NCBI RefSeq assembly: GCF_000826525.2 | Contig: NZ_LN651324.1 | Location: 109,789-173,788 of the forward strand | Length of the DNA stretch: 64,000 nt | Source of the DNA: Mobilicoccus massiliensis | GTDB lineage: Bacteria > Actinomycetota > Actinomycetes > Actinomycetales > Dermatophilaceae | Reading direction: 5' to 3' | Shown here: piece after piece, positions 9,915 to 17,766 of the stretch | Layout of the letters: each line of letters begins with the position of its first letter | How positions within the stretch are numbered: the first letter of the stretch is position 1 | The notes under the pieces: generated by a model | Databases searched by the model: none | What the model was told of the DNA's origin: nothing | Seen by the model: only the letters and a program-made list of their open reading frames with translations | Program-made: the position numbers and the translations under genes

Positions 9915-11240
9915 GTGAGCGTGGTGCAAGCGTCGGATCAGACCCCGTTGCGGGTGGCTCTGCTCGGCTGCGGCGTGGTGGGCACGTCGGTGGCACGGTT
10001 GCTCGTCGAGGGTCGGGACGACTTCGCCGCGCGCATCGGGCGACCGCTCGAGGTCGTCGGCGTCGCGGTTCGCCGTGAAGGGCGCGACCGCAGCGAGACA
10101 CTGCTGCCGCCGGAGGTGTTCACCACCGACGCCGAGGGGCTCGTCACCCGCGCCGACATCGTCGTCGAGGTCGTCGGCGGCATCGAGCCGGCGCGTTCCC
10201 TCATCCTGCGGGCCTTCGAGCACGGCGCGAGCGTCGTCACCGCCAACAAGGCACTGCTGGCCGAGGACGGCCCGACGCTGTACGAGGCCGCGCGGCGACA
10301 CGGCGTCGACCTGTACTACGAGGCCTCGGTGGCAGGCGCCATCCCTCTGCTGCGCCCGCTGCGCGAGTCTCTCGCCGGCGACGAGGTGAGCAAGGTGCTC
10401 GGCATCGTCAACGGCACGACGAACTACGTGCTCGACAAGATGGACTCGACCGGTCAGGGCTTCTCCGAGGCCGTGGAGCAGGCGCAGGCGCTCGGATACG
10501 CCGAGGCCGACCCGACCGCCGACGTCGAGGGCTTCGACGCAGCGGCCAAGGCGGCGATCCTCGCCTCGTTGGCCTTCCACAGCAGGGTCACGGCCGCCGA
10601 CGTGCACCGCGAGGGCATCAGCGAGGTCACCGCCTCCGACGTGCGCGCCGCCGCCGACATGGACTGCGTCGTCAAGCTGCTCGCCATCTGCGAACGCACG
10701 CGGCTCGAGTCGGGCGACGAGGGAATCTCGGTGCGGGTGCACCCGGCGATGATTCCGCGCACCCACCCGTTGGCCGGGGTGCGGGAGGCGTTCAACGCCG
10801 TGTTCGTCGAGGCCCAGGCCGCGGGCGAACTCATGTTCTACGGCCCGGGCGCCGGGGGCGATCCCACGGCCTCCGCAGTCCTCGGCGACGTCGTCGCGGT
10901 CGCCCGCCACCGCGTGCTCGGGGGCCTCGGGCCGGCCGAGAGCGCGTACGCCGACCTGCCGGTCCTGCCCATGGGCGAGGCACGCACGCGGTACTACCTC
11001 AGCCTCGAGGTGGCCGACCGTCCCGGCGTGCTCGCCCAGGTCGCGGAGGTGTTCTCCCGGCACGGCGTGTCGATCCAGCAGGTGCGCCAGAACGTCGGTG
11101 AGGGCGAGGAGTCCTCCGCCGAGCTCGTCATCGTCACCCACACCGCCACCGACGAGGCGCTCGCGGCCACGGTCCGCGAGATCAGCGACCTCGAGGTCGT
11201 CGTGGGCGTCACGTCGGCGATGCGGGTGGAGGGGGAGTGA
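9915..11240 (+). CDS. hom: Homoserine dehydrogenase
   Basis: Reduces aspartate semialdehyde to homoserine (441 aa from the chosen start). Order of domains: NAD(P)-binding Rossmann domain with LLGCGVVGTSVARLL; catalytic domain with TANKALLA, VNGTTNYVLDKM and YAEADPTADVEGFDAAAKAAIL; C-terminal ACT domain (YYLSLEVADRPGVLAQVAEVF) for threonine feedback. GTG 9915 is preferred because GAAGGA lies 6 nt upstream; ATG 9909 abuts that site and GTG 9882 is also in frame. The stop overlaps the thrB start (GTGA). Threonine synthase, normally between hom and thrB, is missing. Confidence 0.95.
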   Translation: MSVVQASDQTPLRVALLGCGVVGTSVARLLVEGRDDFAARIGRPLEVVGVAVRREGRDRSETLLPPEVFTTDAEGLVTRADIVVEVVGGIEPARSLILRAFEHGASVVTANKALLAEDGPTLYEAARRHGVDLYYEASVAGAIPLLRPLRESLAGDEVSKVLGIVNGTTNYVLDKMDSTGQGFSEAVEQAQALGYAEADPTADVEGFDAAAKAAILASLAFHSRVTAADVHREGISEVTASDVRAAADMDCVVKLLAICERTRLESGDEGISVRVHPAMIPRTHPLAGVREAFNAVFVEAQAAGELMFYGPGAGGDPTASAVLGDVVAVARHRVLGGLGPAESAYADLPVLPMGEARTRYYLSLEVADRPGVLAQVAEVFSRHGVSIQQVRQNVGEGEESSAELVIVTHTATDEALAATVREISDLEVVVGVTSAMRVEGE

Positions 11241-12238
11241 GGCTGCGCCCCGGCGCCGCCGTCGACCTCACGGTGCCCGGCAGCGCCGCCAACCTCGGCC
11301 CGGCGTTCGACTCGATGGGGCTCGCGCTCGGGATTCTCGACTCCTACCGCGCCGTCGTCCGCACGCAGCCCGGTCTGCGCGTCGACCTCGGTTCGAATTC
11401 CCCGGGGGTGCCCGGCGACGAACGCCACCTCGTCGTCGCGACGATGCACCGGGCCTTCGACGAGCTCGGGGTCGAGCGGCCCGCCGGTCTGGAACTGGTG
11501 TGCCGCAACACGATTCGCATGGGTCGTGGCATGGGCAGCTCGGCCGCCGCCATCGTCGCGGGCGTCGCGCTCGCCGACGCGCTGTGCCGTGAGGAGGCGC
11601 AGGAGGGGGCGGCCGAGGGAGCCTCCGTGCCCGTCGACCTCACGTTCGTCAACGACCTCTCCGGTGCCCTCGAGGGTCATCCGGACAACTCGTCGGCGAG
11701 CGTCTTCGGCGGCGCGACGTTGTCGTACGCCGACGAGACGGGCGAGGGACTGCCGCGCGTGCACACCACGAGGCTCGCGTTGCATCCGCACATCGAACCC
11801 GTCGTGTTCGTTCCCGCCTCCCAGCTCTCGACCCGCACGGCGCGCGCCGCCCTTCCGCCGCACATCGCCCACGGCGACGCGGCCCGCAACTCCGCCCGCG
11901 CGGCGTTGCTCGTCCACGCCCTCACCAGCGACCCCGACGCGTTGCTCCCGGCGACCCGCGAGTGGCTTCACCAGGAACAACGCCGGCCCGCCTATCCGCA
12001 GGCGATGGCGTTGGTGGACGCGCTGCGCGCACAAGGGCACGCGGCCGTCGTCTCCGGTGCGGGGCCGAGCGTGCTCGTGCTCACCACCTCCGCGGAGGCC
12101 GTGACGACGCCGCCGGAGGCCGGCGAGACGTGGCACGCGTTGCGGCCCGGAGTTCCGTCCACGGGCGTCGACGTGGTGCGTGCTACATTGGGGACGTCTC
12201 TCGGAGAGCGCACGGTCGGCCCGCCCGACGATCTGTGA
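11237..12238 (+). CDS. thrB: Homoserine kinase
   Basis: GHMP-family kinase that phosphorylates homoserine for threonine synthesis (333 aa). An N-terminal PGSAANLGPAFDSMGLAL segment and the ATP-binding GRGMGSSAAAIVAG loop (near residues 97-110) are diagnostic. EGHPDN and SGAGPSVLVL are the other GHMP motifs. It starts at a GTG overlapping the hom stop codon by 4 nt, so translation is probably coupled. A TACATT hexamer inside its 3' end (12184-12189) might serve a promoter for rho, with no matching -35. Confidence 0.95.
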   Translation: MRLRPGAAVDLTVPGSAANLGPAFDSMGLALGILDSYRAVVRTQPGLRVDLGSNSPGVPGDERHLVVATMHRAFDELGVERPAGLELVCRNTIRMGRGMGSSAAAIVAGVALADALCREEAQEGAAEGASVPVDLTFVNDLSGALEGHPDNSSASVFGGATLSYADETGEGLPRVHTTRLALHPHIEPVVFVPASQLSTRTARAALPPHIAHGDAARNSARAALLVHALTSDPDALLPATREWLHQEQRRPAYPQAMALVDALRAQGHAAVVSGAGPSVLVLTTSAEAVTTPPEAGETWHALRPGVPSTGVDVVRATLGTSLGERTVGPPDDL

Positions 12239-12512
12239 CGATCACGTGTTCGAGACCATCACCCTTCCGGCCCCGGCCGAGTGGTGCACCGTCTCGAGGC
12301 GGTCGACGGCATTCTCTCCCGTGGACGCAGTACCGCCGCTGTGAGCGGCCACCTCCTCTCGCCGAATCCACCACGTGGGTCCACGACGAGGGCCCGGTCG
12401 CCGTTGCGGCTCCACCACCTCCTTCGCCATCGCTGCACGTTCCGCGCTCGGCCGGGAGGAACCGACTCTCCCTACCTCGACCGTCCATCCGGGGTCGAGG
12501 GGAAGGACCCAC
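12239..12512 (+). promoter_or_regulatory. rho leader region (274 bp)
   Basis: No gene is seen between thrB and the rho start. Long 5' leaders before rho are common and often mediate Rho autoregulation; that role here is inference only. GGGGAAGGAC at 12498-12508 supplies the ribosome site for the GTG at 12513. Confidence 0.3.
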
Positions 12513-14588
12513 GTGACCGACACCATCGAGCCCGCAGGCGCGCCCGAACCGGCGAAGCGCCGCGGCCTCACTGCGATGCGCCTGGCCGAACTCAAGGATG
12601 TCGCGGCAGGACTCGGCATCCCCGGCACGGAGAAGATGCGCAAGGGCGACCTCATCACCGCCATTCGTGAGCGTCAGGGTGGCCCCGCCCCCCGCACCCG
12701 GGCGGCCTCGTCTCCGGTGTCCGCTTCGTCCTCCTCACCTGCTTCGTCTGCTTCGTCCGCGCCCACTGCGCCCGTCACGTCGACCACGCAGCCGACCGCT
12801 GTGGCCGAACGGCCTGACTCCGGAGGTGAGGACGACGCTCGCCCCGTGCGTCGCAGCCGCCGCGCCGCGGCCGGTGTCACCACCGCCGAGCCCTCCCGGC
12901 AGAGCTCCGCGCCGCAGACGGCCGAGGCGCCGCGCGAGGAGCACACGCAGGGCCGGCAGGACGCCGAGCGGGCGGACCGTGGCACCGGAGGCGGCGACGA
13001 TCAGCGCTCCGGACGCGACGAGCGCGACCCGCAGCATGGTCGGCGCGACCAGCACGACCAGCGCGAACACGATCGTGGCCAGCGCGACGAGCGTCGTGAC
13101 CACCACGACCAGGGCGGCGACCGCGACCGGCAGGACAACCGCGACCGGCACGACAACCGCGACCGACACGACAACCGCGGAGACCGCCACGACAACCGCG
13201 ACCAGCGTGACAACCGAGGCGGCGACGCCCGCGACGACAACCGGTCCGACAACCGGGCCGACCGGCGCGGCAACGACCGGAACGACCGGAACGACAGACA
13301 CGACCGCGACGAGGAGGGCGGCGGCCGTCGTCGCCGCAACCGGCAGCGCAGCCGTGACCGCAAGCGTCGCGGCAACCGCGGCCAGGGTGGCGGGGGCTAC
13401 GACGACACTCCGGACGTCGAGCAGCAGCTCGGCGCCGACGACGTGCTCGTCCCGGTCGCCGGCATCCTCGAGTTGGGCGACAACGTCGCGTTCGTGCGCA
13501 CGAGCGGGTACCTGCCGGGCGCGAACGACGTGTACGTGCCGATGAACATCGTCAAGAAGAACGGCCTGCGCAAGGGTGACGCGGTCACCGGTGCGGTCCG
13601 GGCGCTGCGCGAGGGCGAGCAGTTGCCCGCGCGACAGAAGTTCAACGCGCTCGTTCGTCTCGACACCGTGAACGGCATGACGCCCGAGGAGGGCAAGAAG
13701 CGCGTCGAGTTCACCAAGCTCACCCCGCTCTACCCGCAGCAGCGCCTGCGCCTGGAGACGGCGCCCAACATCCTGACCACCCGGATCATCGACCTCGTCG
13801 CCCCGATCGGTAAGGGTCAGCGCGGTCTCATCGTCGCCCCCGCGAAGGCCGGTAAGACGATGGTGATGCAGGCCGTCGCGAACGCGATCACGACGAACAA
13901 CCCCGAGTGCCACCTCATGGTCGTCCTGGTCGACGAGCGTCCTGAGGAGGTCACCGACATGCAGCGCGCCGTCAAGGGCGAGGTCATCTCCTCGACCTTC
14001 GACCGGCCTGCCTCCGACCACACGACGGTCGCCGAGCTCGCCATCGAGCGTGCCAAGCGCCTCGTCGAGATGGGTCATGACGTCGTCGTGCTGCTCGACT
14101 CGATCACCAAGCTCGGCCGTGCCTACAACCTCGCGGCCCCCGCGAGCGGGCGCATCCTCTCCGGTGGTGTCGACTCGGCGGCCCTCTACCCGCCCAAGCG
14201 GTTCTTCGGTGCTGCTCGAAACATCGAGAACGGCGGCTCCCTGACGATCCTCGCCACGGCCCTCGTCGAGACGGGCAGCAAGATGGACGAGGTCATCTTC
14301 GAGGAGTTCAAGGGCACCGGAAACATGGAGCTCAAGCTCGACCGGCAGCTCGCCAACCGCCGCATCTTCCCGGCGGTCGACGTCAACGCCTCGGGCACCC
14401 GGCGTGAGGAGATCCTCCTCTCGGCCGAGGAGCTCAAGATCATGTGGAAGCTGCGTCGCGTGCTGGCCGCGCTCGACCAGCAGCAGGGGATCGAGCTGCT
14501 CATCGACCGGCTCAAGAAGACGAAGAACAACGTCGAGTTCCTCATGCAGGTGCAGCAGACCTCGAACATCAAGCTCGACGACGACTGA
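12513..14588 (+). CDS. rho: Transcription termination factor Rho (with actinobacterial insertion)
   Basis: Hexameric RNA-dependent ATPase that releases transcripts (691 aa; E. coli Rho is 419). Residues ~15-58 are the Rho-N helical domain. Residues ~60-305 are a low-complexity insert, first Ala/Ser/Pro and then Arg/Asp/Asn/Gln/His-rich with DRHDNR repeats. The OB-fold RNA site ([17 protein letters not shown]) follows. The ATPase has APAKAGKT at 442-449, VVLLDSITK, and the Q-loop [20 protein letters not shown]. Such inserts are known in high-GC Actinobacteria and add RNA binding. GTG 12513 is chosen for its strong GAAGGA; the longer upstream frame lacks a ribosome site. Terminator follows at 14618. 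Confidence 0.97.
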   Translation: MTDTIEPAGAPEPAKRRGLTAMRLAELKDVAAGLGIPGTEKMRKGDLITAIRERQGGPAPRTRAASSPVSASSSSPASSASSAPTAPVTSTTQPTAVAERPDSGGEDDARPVRRSRRAAAGVTTAEPSRQSSAPQTAEAPREEHTQGRQDAERADRGTGGGDDQRSGRDERDPQHGRRDQHDQREHDRGQRDERRDHHDQGGDRDRQDNRDRHDNRDRHDNRGDRHDNRDQRDNRGGDARDDNRSDNRADRRGNDRNDRNDRHDRDEEGGGRRRRNRQRSRDRKRRGNRGQGGGGYDDTPDVEQQLGADDVLVPVAGILELGDNVAFVRTSGYLPGANDVYVPMNIVKKNGLRKGDAVTGAVRALREGEQLPARQKFNALVRLDTVNGMTPEEGKKRVEFTKLTPLYPQQRLRLETAPNILTTRIIDLVAPIGKGQRGLIVAPAKAGKTMVMQAVANAITTNNPECHLMVVLVDERPEEVTDMQRAVKGEVISSTFDRPASDHTTVAELAIERAKRLVEMGHDVVVLLDSITKLGRAYNLAAPASGRILSGGVDSAALYPPKRFFGAARNIENGGSLTILATALVETGSKMDEVIFEEFKGTGNMELKLDRQLANRRIFPAVDVNASGTRREEILLSAEELKIMWKLRRVLAALDQQQGIELLIDRLKKTKNNVEFLMQVQQTSNIKLDDD
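13125..13217 (+). repeat. 18-bp tandem repeat inside rho
   Basis: About five imperfect copies of an 18-bp unit near GACCGGCACGACAACCGC (one copy has 3 extra bases), all in frame. They encode the DRHDNR-type repeats of the Rho insertion and probably grow and shrink by slippage. Confidence 0.8.
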
Positions 14589-14617
14589 TCGACGCGTCGC
14601 CGAACGCTCGACACCGT

Positions 14618-14649
14618 GCGGGCCCGTCACCTCCAGGTGGCGGGCCCGC
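14618..14649 (+). terminator. Hairpin terminator after rho
   Basis: Interrupted stem: 9 bp (14618-14626 with 14641-14649), one mismatch, then 5 bp (14628-14632 with 14635-14639). It begins 30 nt after the rho stop and separates rho from the response-regulator cassette. Confidence 0.8.
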
Positions 14650-14828
14650 GTCGTTCGTCGGCGGGCCGGGGGGTGTGCGAACGACCAATCCGCCTGTGCG
14701 ACGGACGAGATCGTCGTCACCCGCGGGCAGTACGCAGGGCTCCGTGCGCTCAAGGGCCGGCCGAGACGGCCGATGGGAGCGTGAGACCGCGAGAAGCCGC
14801 GGCCGTCGACCCTCGAGGAGCACGCGGA

Positions 14829-15212
14829 ATGAGCACGGATCCGAACCGGATCGTCGTGGCGGACGATGACGCCGACATTCGTGAGCTGGTGCAGTTCAAG
14901 CTCGAACAGGCCGGCTTCGTCGTCGACGCGGTGGAGGACGGTGGCCAGGCGTGGGAGTCGATCGTCTCCGCGCCTCCGGTGCTCGCGGTTCTCGACGTCA
15001 TGATGCCCGGGCTCTCCGGACTCGACGTGCTGCGCAAGGTGCGCGAGGACGAGGCGACCCGTGACGTGCCGGTCATCCTCCTCACCGCGCGCAGTCGCGA
15101 CAGCGACGTGGACAGCGGGTTCACCTCCGGCGCGACCGACTACGTCATCAAGCCCTTCAGTCCTCGAGAGCTCGTGCACCGCGTGAGCTCGGTGGTCGGC
15201 CGGCGCACGTGA
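14829..15212 (+). CDS. Single-domain response regulator (CheY-like receiver)
   Basis: 127-aa protein that is only a receiver domain. Acidic pocket VADDDAD is near residue 12, the phospho-acceptor is Asp56 (VLDVMMPG), Thr is in LLTARS, and Lys is in the YVIKPFS motif. There is no DNA-binding output domain, so it should act by protein contact. GAGGAG precedes the ATG at 14829. Its stop overlaps the GTG of the HEAT-repeat gene by 4 nt, starting a four-gene block in which every junction overlaps. The kinase at 17763 is the likely phosphodonor and the glycosyltransferase or HEAT protein the likely target; that wiring is inferred. Confidence 0.88.
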   Translation: MSTDPNRIVVADDDADIRELVQFKLEQAGFVVDAVEDGGQAWESIVSAPPVLAVLDVMMPGLSGLDVLRKVREDEATRDVPVILLTARSRDSDVDSGFTSGATDYVIKPFSPRELVHRVSSVVGRRT

Positions 15213-16306
15213 GTGCCGAGGCGATCCTCGTCGTCGCGCTCATCGCGGTGGGCGCGATCTGCGTCGGGCTCGTGGCGCTGACGGTGACGGCACGGATCGC
15301 CCGGCGGCGGCGTGACCGGCGCCTGCAGGCGTTGTCCGCGCCGCATCGCCTGCTGCTCCTGCGCGTCGCCTCCGGGGAGGACGACGACCACGAGGCCCTG
15401 GATCAGCTCACCGCCCTGACCCCCGACGAGTGGGTCGGCGTGCGTCCGGCCGTCTTCGGGCTGCTCGGCAAGGTGCGCGGAGCGCCGGCCGATGCCCTGA
15501 TCTCGGTGATCCGCGAGCGCGGAGAGGTCGATCGGGCGCGCACGAAGCTCTCGGCGCGCTCGCGGGTGCGACGCGCGCGGGCCGCGCATCTGTTGGGTCT
15601 CGTGCGCGATGCGGCGTCGGTCCCCGGCCTGGTCGGGCTGCTCGACGACCCCGACGAGGACGTCCGGGTGGTCTCGGCCCGCTCGCTGGGCCGGATCGGC
15701 GACGCGACGGCGGCCGTGCCCGTGCTGCGCGCGGCGGGGCCTCGCACGGGTGCCTCCGGCGGTCTGCCGGGACTCCCGGCGTGGATCGCGGCGGAGGTGC
15801 TGCTCGCCCTCGGCGAGGAGGCCGCGGGCGCCGTGGAGGAGGGGGTGCGCTCGACCGATCCGGTGGTCAGGTCGGTCGCGGTCACCGTGGCCACGCACGG
15901 CGTGCTCCCCGGGGCCGTCGACCTGGCACGCGACCGCATCGCCACGGAACCGGACCATGACGTGCTCGGGGCGATGGTCGATTGCCTCGGTCGGGTGGGA
16001 GGGGCCGAGGACGCCAGACTCCTGCTCGGACTCACCCGCGCCGGGACGGCGCCGGGACTGCGACGGCAGGCCGTGCGCGCCCTCGGCAGCCTGGGCGGGC
16101 CGGCGGCCGCGACCCGTCTGGGCGAGCTCCTCTCCGACGACGACCGCGCGACGGCGGTGGTGGCCGCGGAGGCCCTCGTCGAGATGGGGCCCGCGGGAAC
16201 GGCCGTGCTCCACGAGGAACGTCGGCGGCATCCGCGGACGGGCCGCGTCGTCTCCGCCGCGTTGCACCTGGCCGGACTGCGCGGCGGCTTGAGGCCGGCG
16301 TCGTGA
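15209..16306 (+). CDS. Membrane-anchored HEAT-repeat protein
   Basis: 365 aa. One N-terminal transmembrane helix (residues ~4-28, LVVALIAVGAICVGLVAL) is followed by a basic RIARRRRDRR stretch, placing the remainder in the cytosol. The rest is Ala/Leu-rich helical repeats of HEAT/PBS-lyase type, for example LVGLLDDPDEDVRVVSARSLGRIGD and VRALGSLGGPAAATRLGELL. Such repeats are protein-interaction scaffolds; no enzyme motif is seen. Encoded between the receiver and the glycosyltransferase with 4-nt overlaps on both sides, it may link phosphorylation state to the transferase. Function is otherwise unknown. Confidence 0.8.
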   Translation: MSAEAILVVALIAVGAICVGLVALTVTARIARRRRDRRLQALSAPHRLLLLRVASGEDDDHEALDQLTALTPDEWVGVRPAVFGLLGKVRGAPADALISVIRERGEVDRARTKLSARSRVRRARAAHLLGLVRDAASVPGLVGLLDDPDEDVRVVSARSLGRIGDATAAVPVLRAAGPRTGASGGLPGLPAWIAAEVLLALGEEAAGAVEEGVRSTDPVVRSVAVTVATHGVLPGAVDLARDRIATEPDHDVLGAMVDCLGRVGGAEDARLLLGLTRAGTAPGLRRQAVRALGSLGGPAAATRLGELLSDDDRATAVVAAEALVEMGPAGTAVLHEERRRHPRTGRVVSAALHLAGLRGGLRPAS

Positions 16307-17766
16307 ACCCGGAGGTGCAGCAGACGCTCCGGGCGATCTTCGACGCCATCGACGGGCCGATCCTCGTCTACTTCGTGCTCATCAACTCCTCCTACCTGTT
16401 CCTCATCGTCTGCGCCGCCGCGGAGTTCGCGCGGCACCTGCGCAGGTCGGCGCACTCCTGGCGCCTCGACGCGGTCTCGTCCCGGTTGTTGCCGGGAGTC
16501 TCGCTCGTCGTGCCGGCGTACAACGAGGCCGCCGGAATCGTGCCGTCGGTGTCGTCGATGCTCTCCCTGCGCCATCCACGGCACGAGGTCGTCGTCGTCG
16601 ACGACGGGAGCACCGACGACACCTTCGACCGTCTCGTCCGGGCCTTCTCGCTCGTGGGCGTCGACCGGCCCGTCCCGGCCGACATCGCGTGCGAGGGGGA
16701 CGTGCGCGGGGTCTACGTCCCGGACGACGGATGGACGCGTCTCACCGTGGTGCGCAAGGCCAACGCCGGCAAGACGCACGCGGTCAACACCGGCATCAAC
16801 ATCGCGTCCGAACCGTTGGTCGCGGTCATCGACGCCGACTCCATCCTCGATCCCGACGCGCTCGTCTCGGTGAGCGCGCCGTTCGCGGAGGACCCCGTCC
16901 GTACCGTCGCCACCGGCGGGGTCATCCGGGCGGCGAACGGATGCCGCATCCGCGACGGGCGCGTCGTCGAGGTCGGCATGCCGAGCTCCTGGCTCGCCCG
17001 GATCCAGGTGGTCGAGTACCTGCGCTCCTTCCTCCTCGGACGCTCGGGCTGGTCGCGGCTGCGGTGTCTCATCCTCATCAGCGGCGCGTTCGGGCTCTTC
17101 CGCCGCGACGTCCTCGTCGACGTCGGCGGGCTGCGCGCGGGCAGCATCGGGGAGGACTTCGAGCTGGTCATGCGGATGCACGAACGGATGACCCGGCAGC
17201 ACCGCGACTACCGCATCGAGTTCGTCTCCGAGCCGATCGCCTGGACGGAGGTGCCGACGACCCTGCGCGTGCTTCGGGCGCAGCGGCGGCGGTGGCATCG
17301 CGGCCTGTGGGAGGTCCTGTGGTCCTACCGGGGCATGCTCGGCAATCCCCGCTACGGCCGCATCGGGCTTCTCGTGCTGCCCTGGTTCTGGGCCTTCGAG
17401 CTCGCGGCTCCGGCGATCGAGCTCGTCGGCCTCGTGCTCGTGACCGTCGGCCTCGTGTTCGGCGTCGTCGACCCGGTCTACGCACTGCTCTTCCTCGTCC
17501 TGGCCTACGGCTACGCCCTGCTCGTGAGCTGCGCGTCGCTCGCCATCGAGGAGCTGACCTTTCACAAGTACACGAGGTGGCGGGACCTGGTCGTGGCCCT
17601 CGCGGCCTCGATCGCCGAGAACGTCGGCTATCGACAGCTGACCGCGTGGTGGCGGTGCGAGGGCCTCGTCGCCGGGATTCGAGGCACGAAGGCGGAGTGG
17701 GGAACGATGACACGTACGGGGTTCGACGACACGCCGGCCGTGAGCGGTGCGGGGAGCGCGGCATGA
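16303..17766 (+). CDS. Processive family 2 glycosyltransferase (membrane polysaccharide synthase-like)
   Basis: 487 aa with the complete signature of processive GT2 synthases (cellulose, chitin or poly-GlcNAc type). DDGS begins at Asp100, DADS at Asp177, ED is at Glu284-Asp285, and QRRRW at 327-331. One membrane helix precedes the catalytic domain (YFVLINSSYLFLIVC) and several follow it (residues ~365-435), which would form a translocation channel. There is no PilZ domain, so control by cyclic-di-GMP through PilZ is not indicated; control through the co-encoded receiver/kinase is more likely. GTG start overlaps the HEAT stop; its stop overlaps the kinase ATG. Polymer identity cannot be read from sequence. 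Confidence 0.88.
   Translation: MNPEVQQTLRAIFDAIDGPILVYFVLINSSYLFLIVCAAAEFARHLRRSAHSWRLDAVSSRLLPGVSLVVPAYNEAAGIVPSVSSMLSLRHPRHEVVVVDDGSTDDTFDRLVRAFSLVGVDRPVPADIACEGDVRGVYVPDDGWTRLTVVRKANAGKTHAVNTGINIASEPLVAVIDADSILDPDALVSVSAPFAEDPVRTVATGGVIRAANGCRIRDGRVVEVGMPSSWLARIQVVEYLRSFLLGRSGWSRLRCLILISGAFGLFRRDVLVDVGGLRAGSIGEDFELVMRMHERMTRQHRDYRIEFVSEPIAWTEVPTTLRVLRAQRRRWHRGLWEVLWSYRGMLGNPRYGRIGLLVLPWFWAFELAAPAIELVGLVLVTVGLVFGVVDPVYALLFLVLAYGYALLVSCASLAIEELTFHKYTRWRDLVVALAASIAENVGYRQLTAWWRCEGLVAGIRGTKAEWGTMTRTGFDDTPAVSGAGSAA

Noticed and set aside
13125..13217. Independent repetitive element inside rho
   Set aside because: The repeats stay in the Rho frame and match the known kind of actinobacterial Rho insert, so it is part of the gene.
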